From contig CM061096.1 in assembly GCA_030770545.1 (NCBI GenBank), forward strand, positions 11,327,501 through 11,391,500: a stretch of DNA of 64,000 nt, given 5' to 3'. How positions within the stretch are numbered: position 1 is the first letter of the stretch; every line of letters starts with the position of its first letter. The notes under the pieces were generated by a model, which saw nothing but the letters and a program-made list of their open reading frames with translations, made no database searches and was not told the DNA's origin. Below are positions 36,979-47,971 of this stretch, piece by piece. Made by a program: the position numbers and the translations under genes. Source of the DNA: Macropodus opercularis (taxonomy: Eukaryota > Chordata > Actinopteri > Anabantiformes > Osphronemidae).

Positions 36979-39900
36979 TTTTATTTCAATTCACTCATGT
37001 TATTGTTTACGTCTCGATATCAGCAGCTTGACTTTTAATTGCCGGCTTGTCTGTTGTTGTAAGTAAGGAAAGTCCGGCGATCGGAGCACAACATCACGGA
37101 CTACCTGAGCTCTCAGGTGTAACGCTGAGCCTCCTCGCTGGCGCTCAGCTCTGCTCTCCTGTTACCTGTGTTCTCTCACTGGACACGGAAAACTCGGCCT
37201 GTTTTCGTTGCTCCACTAGATTCGAGGGGTCTTCGGTTACGCGCGTGGTTCATGTGCATCACGTTAATTAGACCACTCTGGAGAGCTGGTCACGCATGTG
37301 TCGGCTGATCTCTAGTACACATCGCTATAACAAAAGCCCGTCGTCCTCAACCTTGCTCCAGCTCTCCCTTTCCCCTCGTGTGCGGTCACGTGTCATCTTC
37401 TTCCGAGTTTGTGCTGCATTGTTTTTCTTACTGCAGACCTGCTTAAACCAAGCATAAGCCACCTCTGTAATCTCAGGACAGGAGAAAATTGTGTTCTGAC
37501 GTAAGGAATAATCTCCTTGTTGGGAGAGATTGAAATCTGAGCGGAGTGAAGACATGACTTGATATTTGTAGAGAGAAGTAGCTGTTTGCTTATTAGTAGC
37601 TAACGTAAAAACCGCAAATGAGCCAAATATAAAAAAATTAAATCTCAGTGTATTTGCTTTGATTGAATGTGTTTTAAGTTTATTTGCGCAGCATTCACTG
37701 TCTGTGCGTTTTGGTTTCACGTAGCTTGAGATCACCGGGACCTTCACCATCAGCATCCCGCAGCCAAATGTCAGAAGTCTCACAGCAGCAGTAAACATTC
37801 GCCGGTGCGGTCTGAAGCTGAGGACGTAATCTCAGCTAGAAAAGATGATTTCGACCATCTGCTTTGTCTGGAGGGGATTTGATTGGCTTGCTGCAGCACA
37901 GAGGAGTGGATGAGGATGATTACGCCACCCTGGTGTCCCATTCCACTGGGTGCCAGGCTCAATGTCACCACTGATTGGATCCTCTAATCTCGTTCCGTGT
38001 GAATTAAATTTGAAGAGGGGAGGAGGATGATCCCATTCGCTTTGCTTTCTGCCCCCATTCTGTGTGTGTGTGTGTGCGTGTTGCACTCCACTTTCTTTCC
38101 CCCTGTGATTAACAGGTACACAAGGACACAACTTACCAGACGACCAGGATGCAGAAAGTTTCTAAGGACTCAACATCAAGGTGCTAAGTAACGAGATTTA
38201 GTAAATGAACGCATCAGTGAAGTATATTATACATTAAATTAGTTTATTGTGAGGTTTACAGTTAGTTTTGCAGTATGAATCAGCAAACAGCATTAGCAGA
38301 TTCATCCAGATCCTTGATCCTCTGGGACTTTAGCTACAGTAGATTGGTGGGATTGTGAGAGGCTACTTTACAGTCACATGTTAAAAGTGCTGTGCTTTGG
38401 CCTAAATACGAGCAAGTGTGCTATTATGCTGAAAATGAAAAAGAAAACTTCCTGGTTATTCAGCCTTCAGACACCATGAAAGAGGTTTTCATGGCAACAA
38501 ATATCATAGTGTTGGAGATTTGACCCTAACATCAAATATCTAATCCTTTATGATTAAGTTAGTAAAGTAAAATATGTCAAGGCTGACGCTGCCCAATTTG
38601 TAGTGAAGTAAAACAAGGCTGTTGCTATTAATATTCTACACTTATTATAATGCAGGTATGAGTTTTTCAGACAGTTCAGAATTACAGTAATAGACAAACA
38701 CTCAAAATAAAAGCAGATACCATGATCTCAACCTCGGCTTTAGGCTGCTCCTCTTTCTTATTTCACAGTAGGTGTGAACCATCCCCATACACAAAAAGCA
38801 GCTGATCATTGGCAGGAGAAGTGAGTGAATCCATCCGCCGTCCGTATTTCTAGACGTGAGTGTGTTTACGCTATGATGAAAAATAATAAAACGTCATTAT
38901 TGTGACAGCGTTTGCCAGTTTGGCTGATCTCCATGCTCATAAATAAGCCTTCTGGGATTTACAGTGGCAGTTGGGGGTCTTCAGTGTATAAACATAGTGG
39001 CTGACTGGCAAGACCAGTTTGGTGGTAACCTTTATCAGCAGAGGGCTGGACACAGTTCAAAGGTATCTGTGTCTCCTCAGCTGTGCATAAACAAGCTGCT
39101 CTCAAATACCCCCTGTCCTCAGTTGTCCATCTTTGAAATCACCCGTGTTTTTGACACTTTTTTTTTTCTACTTCTAGGCTTCAGCTGCAGTTGGAGATCG
39201 CAACAAGAACAGCAGCAGGATGAGGAAATAGTGTCGTGACTGGATGGTTGTGTTTTCGTGTGAAGGGGCCACGTTTCCAGAAGGGCTTAAAATGACGGAG
39301 ACAGGCAAAATAAGTAGTTAATGGAGTCGTGTTTAGCAGTTTCCCCCATTCACTGATGCCCGTCCATGTGGGCAACTAAGTCAAACACTACACTAACTCC
39401 TCCCAGTTGAAGGTGCTGCTGGTCAAGAGCCAACAATGAGAATAAAGTGGGTATCAATTTAGTTTCCTGGCTCTGGGTGTGATCGTCAAGGACAGAGGGG
39501 CCGGAGCCAGAAGGATAAAGGTCAGCAGAGCGAATACACAACCAGCAACCAAATGTGTGGCGCCCCAGTGATAGTGGCAAATTAAAGATCATTTCAGTCT
39601 CAGGGGCTATATTTACAGTAAAAAGGAAAAAGCAAAGCAATAAACAAAGTCCCCAGATGGACAAGCACATGTGAGAATGTAAGCTGCCCTGTGCCAAACG
39701 CATTTTCTGCTGCTTGTGTGGGCAGACACGTCCACAGTGAATATTGTCTTTCAGTGGGTCGGGGCATGGAAAGAGCCTGAATCCTGTCCAACATATTGTA
39801 CCTGCTGGATTCTCCTGTCCCTCCCCTGAGTGTCATGGGAGACTCAGCTGTCAAATATAGCATCACAATGCGCGTCAGCAGGTGTGAGAGTAGATGAGAG

Positions 39901-40224
39901 TTTGTGTGTATGAGGTTAATAAAGGTAAATAAACATGAAAAGAAAAAAAAACAGGAGGGGAAATTGTATTCTAAACTATTCAGTAAAATTAAAAAATGCT
40001 TTTTCTGTGGTTGACACTCTCACAACGTGTGAGAGTTAAAAAGATTAAAAGTTACAATAAATAAAACAGAGCGGGAGACGTCACGGCAGGGGTTTCTCCG
40101 TCGCTAGGCAGGAATCCCATTCACACACGACCCCAAGCTTCTGATGGTGTGTTAGCAGAGATCAGACATGAGTCATTTAAGAATAACATTAAAATAATAT
40201 AAGATACTCTACATACATAAAGAT

Positions 40225-40269
40225 GGCTCGTCTATAATTACTGTCCAAACATGTAATTATAGACGGGCC
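40225..40269. other. 17-bp near-perfect inverted repeat (hairpin)
   Basis: The left arm at 40225-40241 (GGCTCGTCTATAATTAC) and the right arm at 40253-40269 (GTAATTATAGACGGGCC) are reverse complements except for one position that would form a G-U wobble in RNA. The loop is 11 bases. Isolated between genes. It could be the fold of a small RNA, a relic of a miniature transposon or a chance palindrome. Length and perfection exceed what is seen elsewhere in the gap. Confidence 0.7.
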
Positions 40270-42507
40270 ACATCATTAACTAATATGTGGTGATGAAGGC
40301 AACACGATAAACTCTCCCTGTAATTTAAAGATGACAGGTGAGCGTCTGCATTTTGCCCCCTGTGCCGTCAGACTCGGTCGATCATCACTCACTGCCATGG
40401 TGACTGACAGGCTGACTGCATGACACAAACCCAGCAATAGCCTCCAGAATTATTCGTCCTTTCAGATGTTACGCTTTAGGATCGTACACGTTTTAACTGG
40501 GCTGCACGTGACACTGCAGAAATGAATATTAACTTACTAAAATGCTTCAGCCTTCTCCGCCCAAGTGACCCCCTCAGTGTCACATTACATGTTTCAGCAG
40601 CCTGGCTACGGAGACAACACACTGCTTGAGTTATATGCAGTCAAAACCATCGTCAAGCTCATCCCTCAGACTTATTTTGGGTTTCATGCGCTGAGAAAAG
40701 ATTGTTGTCTCAGTCCCACTTGTAAAAAAATCTGATTCACAGCACCAATAACATCAGTATGTCTGATAACTTCAGTAGTAAACAAGCTATTTATAAAGTG
40801 ACCAGCTGTGGATGTGTCCCACCTGAGGTCAGGAGGAGTTGCATAATACATTTTCCTTAATAATTATTCTCTTCCTCAATATTTTATGAAAGACTTTATC
40901 CAGACTGAACACATTTCCTCCTGACCAATAAATATTCCGTCGCTGAGTCGCTGAGATAAAGCAGAGGTGCTTCAGAGCTGTTAGAAGGGACGAAGGGAAC
41001 AAAAGCTGCACCTCCACTAATCATATGTTTATGTTCACACTGAGGTCTGCAGGATGGATTATGTCGACTTTCCTGTACGTGAATATCCTTCCACAAGCCT
41101 TCACTTCTTTACCGTTTAATTATTAAAATAAAGCAGCGAAAACATTGTACAGTGTGGACTGTTTATGTTTACGTTCACCCGTCTAATCTGAAGGTCAAGC
41201 CTTCTGATAGGCCAGCTGAGGGGAATTCACCAGAGAGACGTCATTATCAGCATTGACGGCGGTTCTCTGACTGGCGCTGCCTGTCAATTTCTTTCAAACA
41301 GTGCAGCCAGCACGAACTGAACAGTCAGCGTCCTGCTTTGTTAAATGTCACCGCAGAGGCCGCAGGACTTTAGTTGTGATATTGTTTAGATAAAGAAGAC
41401 GTTCTTCGCCAAAGACGGAAATATTATATTCTGTCATGGATGAGACGTTACTGCATATAAGCAGAAAGCGCGTCATCACTTTCTTAGCGTTGAGGTAACG
41501 AGAGACAGACCTGATGAGGATTAATTATAAAACTGCAAACAGAAAAGAGACCGTTCTGATTTTCACTCCAAGCCAGAGCTTTCTGGTAGTTTCATTGGTT
41601 AATGTGGAAAAAGCCCAGAGGCGGCACCAACTTCCTATGTAGAACCAAATCAAACCGGCTCACTGCATCCCTGCGGATGTGTCTGATCAATAGAGCCCCT
41701 CAACTATGTCTCATGCTGGCAGAATGCAGCTGTGGATGGAAAATAACTAAATTTGCAGACAGATGTGTCAAACTTCAAACACTGGTTCATGTGCGTTACA
41801 GTCGCATCGATCGCGTATATCGCTTTAATGTGTTTTATGCATATTTATCTTTGAAAGAATTGGTTTGCTGAACAATCTGCGTGTGGCTTGTAGACAGATC
41901 ACCACTTATAATTCATATGAGAAACCTTTGAAAGATGTGACAGCAGTTGGAATAAAGGATGTTTGCAGGGTGTTTTATTTTAAATATATGAATTCTCCAG
42001 CTTATTCTGCACGTTAACAACGTTCTTCAACGCCCTCCTTGGAGCAGAATACACTTATTTTCCACAGTTTACTGGAAGAAATGGAGAAAATGGGAAATAG
42101 CATTCTTTCCATTGCTGTCACTGGAAATGACTTCCAGCAGAGCTGACTGATATAGCACAAGGGTCTCGGAGGGTTTTCACAGTACTGGAGTGCGTCAGTT
42201 TGGTGAATTATAGTAAATGATGGTGTGAGCTCTGACAGCTAGCCGTGTGGAATTTGGGCCACCGCTCCAAATTAGACGCGCAGCATGCGTGTCCACGGCT
42301 AAAACCGTCGAGCAGGCCTCTGCACACCAGCTCCAGATGTCACACATTCTGGGTCAAAATGCAAATGCTCGGAACATTGGAGCTCTGCGTAGCTCATGGC
42401 TAATAATTGCTTATCGGTTCAAAGCTCGCGCACGTCACCGTGTCGCCTGCTGGAAAGCATTAGTTGTTTCCAATCAACGCCTCAACTCCATCATCACTTT
42501 AATCATT

Positions 42508-43766
42508 TTTATTAAAAAATAAAATAAAAGGACAAACAGTTGTCAGAAACTGCCATACCAACATACAGTAACTGCATTACAATTTACAAAATATAAAAAA
42601 TCTGTACAGTCTCTGGTTTGTGCAGGGGTGTGGGAAGACTCTGGTAGAAAAATAAAGACCTAAGACAGGAGAATTCAATGTTAGAACAGATGAAGTGTTT
42701 AATAGGCTTCCTTTCCACAGAAGCGGTACAGAGTTCTAGCTTCCTGTAACGTTAGAGAGAGAAACATTAAAAAAACACATTAAAGCTCAATCTTACGTAA
42801 GACTGACGTCAAGTGTAATACCTGCATTCTGGTTTTGTGATTGTTACTGTAATATAACTTGGTGTGCCCAATCTGTAATAAGACAAAGCCAGGGCACATT
42901 CAGACATGATAAGACCCTCCGTGGCGAAGTGAAAGGGCTAAGACTCCCCAAATCCTGCATCCCACGAAACAACGGGACACCACGTCAAAATCAGCTCAAA
43001 CAATCCCGTGTTTCAACAGCCCGACATTGTTCGATGAGGAAACAGATGCTAACAGGTGGGTTACAGTTGACTGGCATGTATGTACACGATGTTATTGTGG
43101 GAGGACGTTCTGGTGAGGAACAAAGTGCGCTTGAAGCGTTGGGAAACACCGAGAGAGCCATGCTTGCCTACATCTAAAAACTGCGTCTTCATCTTTAAAA
43201 CAGAAACGGAAAGACAAATAATACATGTTGGCTCCTTCACGTCTTGCTAAACATTTCATATGTAACTTAGCAGCACTCATCAACATTCAGAACCTCTGTG
43301 TCAGGATGGAGCTTTCTGTCGCCTCCGCTGAACTGTATTGCACATAAGAACAACCTCGGAGTGATTCTCCTCCCTGGGACTGAAACCTTTGTTAAGACCC
43401 ACATTGCAAGATGCTACACCTACTAGAGGCAGGACGGCAGGTTGATCGTAGCCGACTAAAATCTCCAAATATCTTCCATGGGAACACACCAAGTGCACCA
43501 CATGAGCAGGAACACTATGAATAGACTTTGCTAAGAGACCAGCTCATTAGCAAATATTTGGAAATCAAATCGAAATACTTCAGATTTTGTTTTTTTGACG
43601 ACACAAGGTGCATAGAAAGTGACTGCACAGTGTTTAGGTGGAGGCATCTACCCCATTTTATCCCAGCAGCTTTGTGCAACCACAGTTTCTTTCGCTCTAT
43701 TCAACATGTTTGGATTGTGGCTTCTGCATAGCAAATCATAAGTTAATCAAACTTTTAAAACCCGGC
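42508..43766 (-). other. kcnj2: Probable kcnj2 3' UTR
   Basis: Downstream of the kcnj2 stop on the minus strand, without coding exons. A minus-strand AATAAA at 42513-42508 is a plausible polyadenylation signal, giving a UTR of about 1.25 kb. Confidence 0.45.
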
Positions 43767-45086
43767 TCATATTTCTGATTCGGCCGTCAAGGGTCTAGCT
43801 TCTAAAGGCAAAGTGTCCACGTTGCACTCAGAGTCTGATGCCACGTCTGTGCTTGTGTCTTTAAGGGCTTCAACTTCACCTCCATTGATCTGCTTGCTAT
43901 CCTCATTCTCATACTCCTCCTCCTCCATCTCGACTTTTTCCAGAGCCACCTCGTTCTCGTAACAAAAGGAGTTCCTCGAGCTGGAGGCGCTAGACTTCCT
44001 TTCTGCCAGTTCCCTGGCACTGCAGTGGGGTGTGCTGGGCACCTCGTAAGTGTTGTCAAAGCGAGAGTAGTCCACTTTGTAGTAGTTCTTTTCCTCGAAG
44101 AGCACCGGCTCGAAGCGTTGGCCCCAGAGGATCTCGCTGGCCACGTACGAGCTCCGACACTGAGTGGTCATGGCTGTGGCCTCGACCATGCCCTCCAGAA
44201 TCACCACAATCTCAAACTCTGATGTCTCTAACTCCTGTTTGCTCATCTCATAGAAAGGGCTGTCGTCATCAATCTCATGCACAATGGTAATTGGAGACAC
44301 CAGGAAGATTCTGTCGATGCCACTGTCAAAGCCCACGTCGATGTCCACCTGATCCAGAGGGATGAACTCCCCCTCTACGGTGGTGCGGGACTTGAGGAGC
44401 TGCGCCCTGACGTGGGCTTCCACCAGGTGACTCTTCCTCAGGTTTCCCACGCGCCACATCAGGCAAAGTTTACCATCTCTCATAGCCACCGTAGCGTAGT
44501 GGCTGAACACCAGGGTCTCGTTCCGCTTTTTGGGTTTCGCCATTTTGGCCATGACAGCGCCGATGATGAACGCATCAATGATGCACCCCACGATGCTTTG
44601 GAAGACGACCATGAAGACAGCGACAGGGCAGTCCTCGGTCACATAGCGGTAACCATAGCCGATTGTGGTTTGGGTCTCCACCGAGAACAGGAACGCGGCA
44701 GTAAAGCTGTCCACATTCGAAACGCACATCTGAGTCTCATTCTCCAAGTCCCCGTAGGAGAGAGCCACAACCCAGAAGACAAAGCCAAAAAACAGCCATG
44801 ACAGCAGAAAGGAAAGGCAGAAAATGAGCAGCATCCAGCGCCAGCGAATGTCCACACAGGTAGTGAAGATATCTGCCAGGTACCGCTGGCCTTTCTCACT
44901 CATATTGATAAACTGCACGTTGCAATGGCCATCCTTGCTGACAAAGCGGCTCTGATGCTGGTGCTCTGCGTGCACCTTGTTAACGTTCCCGTTTCCATAC
45001 CCGTTCGGGACGGCGATAGCAGCCAGCTTCATGCCGTCTTCCTCAGAGGACACAATGCTGTAGCGGTGGCTTCGCACACTCCCCAT
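43767..45086 (-). CDS. kcnj2: Inward-rectifier potassium channel Kir2.1
   Basis: Strong inward rectifier that sets resting potential in muscle, heart and neurons; a tetramer in the plasma membrane gated by PIP2. Single coding exon, 439 residues. I start at MGSVRSHRYSIVSSEEDGMK because it aligns with the family start; the frame stays open 39 codons further upstream, but that extension is not like Kir2.1. TM1 is about 85-107. The selectivity filter TIGYG is at 141-145, the paired pore cysteines at 121 and 153, and the rectification aspartate at 171 (CIIDAFIIG). The cytoplasmic AKMAKPKKRNETLVFSH region is conserved. The ER-export motif FCYENE is at 374-379 and the PDZ ligand SEI ends the protein. 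An acidic insert (about 386-399) in the tail is a small lineage difference. Confidence 0.97.
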   Translation of the reverse strand: MGSVRSHRYSIVSSEEDGMKLAAIAVPNGYGNGNVNKVHAEHQHQSRFVSKDGHCNVQFINMSEKGQRYLADIFTTCVDIRWRWMLLIFCLSFLLSWLFFGFVFWVVALSYGDLENETQMCVSNVDSFTAAFLFSVETQTTIGYGYRYVTEDCPVAVFMVVFQSIVGCIIDAFIIGAVMAKMAKPKKRNETLVFSHYATVAMRDGKLCLMWRVGNLRKSHLVEAHVRAQLLKSRTTVEGEFIPLDQVDIDVGFDSGIDRIFLVSPITIVHEIDDDSPFYEMSKQELETSEFEIVVILEGMVEATAMTTQCRSSYVASEILWGQRFEPVLFEEKNYYKVDYSRFDNTYEVPSTPHCSARELAERKSSASSSRNSFCYENEVALEKVEMEEEEYENEDSKQINGGEVEALKDTSTDVASDSECNVDTLPLEARPLTAESEI

Positions 45087-47971
45087 CGCTTCCGCCTGGG
45101 AGGGCTGAGCCGAGTCTGCTTTGGAAAACAGTCTAAGTTTTTGGACTGGATCCTGCAGGGAACAGGGGAGACTGGGGACTGCACTGCAGGCGTGCTGTGC
45201 CACCAGTGTTGAGGGCGGTCACTCCTCCCCGACAGCTGCTTTGGACCTCATCAGTGAAGAGGACTGTGGGAATGACAGACACAGAGAAGAACTTTAAAGT
45301 CAACAACAAGAACCAGAGCAAAGATCAGCGTGTGTGTGAATGGTAGACGCAGCAGGAAGGCACGTGGGGCTCCAGCACCCCTGCAACCTTTAATAGTGGG
45401 TTCATATGGATGGATGGATGTTTACCCTGCCTAATATTACCATTAATGAACTGCGTCATTCAGTGAGGAGCTGCTCAACTTTTCGCTCAAGTTCATGTTA
45501 ATGCACAGAGGCTTGGAAGAATGACACAGTCCGAGCAGCAGACAACCTCTGCGCCGTAGTGTCTCTTCACAGACGTCAGCGAGAATGTTGATGTTGATGT
45601 TGGTGACGCGTTCTATTAAAAGCCTGCTCACTAATTATTGCATTGCATGTCAGTGTGCGGTTACAATACAACGCGCATAAAAAAGTAATTCACAGCTACT
45701 GATAAGTCCACCAGGCCATGAAATAGGATTAAATGAACCTTGCAGCTTTTCAGAGAGGATGGGGGACTTTCTCTGAAAGCAGCAGTAACCTTGCATCATA
45801 TGTAATAGAGCAACAAGGACAGCTAAATTAGAAAAGCTATTGACTTGGTGTGTGTGTGGCCTGAAAGGTCCATTAAAATCCAACACCACAGGCTACAAAA
45901 GGCCGTGGTCAGTCAGACATGCTCTGCCAGTGCCAAAACAAGTCCCCACCTCCACTATGGAACCTGCCTCGTCTGACAGCAACAGAAAAAGCCTGAAATA
46001 ACTCAACAAATGGATGAACGAAAGACTTTTTCACCAAATGTGAGAAACTGGTTTAAGTGCTCCTCTGTCTCAGGTTGCTGTTATGAACAACTGTAACACT
46101 TCACTAACATGCTGTAAGTCATTTTATCCCATTCCCCAAACGCTGTCTGTTCTAAATGCGGTCAAAAGCAATGTGGCAGAAGATGTGCAGGACGTGCTCC
46201 TAAACCCCCCTGCATGCTTTGATTGTGACAAATGATGTCACTGCTGGCTCGACCCGTCACACAATCTAGTCCCTGTCAGCACGAAGAGTGATTTTCTATA
46301 CGTCACAAATGCCATTTATATTAATGTATATTTTCAAAATGCACATTTGTACATTATTTATATTGAGAAGGTTCAAGAAGTGATGTTGTTAATAAAGTGC
46401 ATTATCCAGTACAGTTACACACAGCTAGCCATGTAGACCTTTATGATAATATAAGAAAAATCTCTCTTTTGTGGTGTTTATGCTCTGATAAACTCCACAT
46501 CTGCTCCATCGTTTGCCTTCATCTTGACTCAGCAGTTTATTGGGTTCTTTCCTAGTGAGAGTTTCTCCACTCGTCGCATCACCTACATGCTGCAGGTTGG
46601 TGCACGTTTCCAACGACTCAACAACCTGTGACTCCTTGATTTACTTGTGTTCTCAGTTGGACCCCACAGCTGAAGCAGATGGAAACTGGTTACATAAAGC
46701 TGCTCTATTTGTTATTACACAAATCAATAACTATGGCAAAGATAGTATAGCTCCTCGTACAGGCTTTCATCTATTGTTTTGTGAGAGCGTATGCATTTAA
46801 GTACATTCACAAAATGTGTATTAAGCTTGTTTATGTATATTTCAACATTTTTAGTTTACAGACGTATTGCAAAAAAGCACAGTTCACATCAAGTACAGGG
46901 CTAAAAACATTCAGCAGTCTCCAAATGCCCAACATAAGAATAAGAATAAGAATAAGAATAAGAATAAGAATAAGAATAAGAATAAGAATAAGAATAAGAA
47001 TAAGAATAAGAATAAGAATAAGAATAAGAATAAGAATAAAGACTTTGCCCTATAATTAAACTCAATTACTAAGCAACCCACGTGACCTCGTTGCACGACT
47101 TTTTGCAACTGTACTTATTTACTACTAACTGTAGCTGTATTTCCCCGACACGTCAGGCTGGTGAATCAGGGATAAAAGCTTGGTTCACCTACCTGTTGGT
47201 CCGTCCAGTGCAAAGCGGATGTTCTTTAGTTGTTAAAAGTCCCATTTGCGCCAGATATGCGCCTCTAGTCGCTTTACCTGAGCTGCTCGTCTGTTAATTT
47301 TGCCATAACCCTCTCCGGCAGCGCTGAAGAAGATGTTTGTCATTGCGGTGACAGACTTTAAAAGTCCGCGTGCCTGTCTCCGCCCCCCGCCGCGGAGGCG
47401 TCCAATGGGAAGCCGCAGCGCTTGTCCGACGCTCTGAGCCCAGGTTGAGCTTTTATATTATCTGCCACAACCACCGTTTTCTCAGAGCGACGCACGCACT
47501 GACCCCGGAAGTGCGTTGGGTAGAATGCGGTGATTTATGGATTAGTAATAAGTACGTAATAAACGAATGAATGCTGAAGAATTAACGAAATAATTAAAAT
47601 AATACAACACATTTACTCGGACTTTAGGCCAGAGTTTATATGTCAGGAGACCAAATGTTGTGAAGTAAAGCACATTAAATGTCTGAGTGGCGTCTACTGA
47701 TTTTAATCAGTGAACACAAGGTGGCGGTGAAAAGCTGCAGAGAACGTGAACGGAGTCATGTCATGATACTGTTATAAGTCTTGAATAAAGAATGATTATC
47801 CAAAGAATCCAGGGGCTGTAACAGCGTCAGATTTATTATGTTTTTCGCAATTATATTTGTGGTGGATTATATACATAGTGACACATATAAATATATTTAC
47901 AGGAGCACGGACTTTGACAGTTTTTATGAACCGTCCATCATTCAGTGACGTGGAAGTGCTTGTTGCTTCAG
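45087..47971. other. Region between kcnj2 and kcnj16
   Basis: Likely contains the kcnj2 5' UTR, with non-coding exon(s) and promoter, and on the left of kcnj16 a short 3' UTR with a minus-strand AATAAA at 47837-47832. A CpG-rich patch at about 47330-47520 may be a kcnj2 promoter. No additional coding exon supported. Confidence 0.5.
46934..47040. repeat. (AATAAG)n hexanucleotide tandem array, about 18 copies
   Basis: About 107 bases of near-perfect six-base repeat. Since the unit is a multiple of three, it produces artefactual open frames of Asn-Lys, Ile-Arg or Phe-Leu dipeptides; these are not genes. Its uniformity suggests recent expansion and likely length polymorphism. Confidence 0.97.

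Larger units (their letters stand above)
32595..42507. other. About 10 kb without a supported gene between map2k6 and kcnj2
   Basis: All open frames are short and lack recognisable domains or paired splice sites. It contains (ATT)n and (AC)n microsatellites, a tRNA-promoter-like stretch near 32.75 kb and a hairpin near 40.25 kb, listed separately. It could hold regulatory elements for the flanking channel and kinase genes, but none can be proved from one sequence. Confidence 0.5.

Noticed and set aside
37325..37798. 157-codon minus-strand open frame in the gene-poor gap
   Set aside because: Composition and lack of recognisable motif or splice context suggest a random frame; expression data would be needed to revive it.
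32879..42417. Similar strings near 32879 and 42399 (GCTAAT.ATTGCTTAT)
   Set aside because: Fewer than 20 similar bases with unrelated flanks; not enough to call a repeat family.
44277..44801. 174-codon open frame on the plus strand
   Set aside because: Antisense shadow of the kcnj2 coding exon; no family signature.
46781..47108. Low-complexity 'proteins' of Ile-Arg, Asn-Lys or Phe-Leu dipeptides
   Set aside because: Translation of the AATAAG tandem array, not genes.
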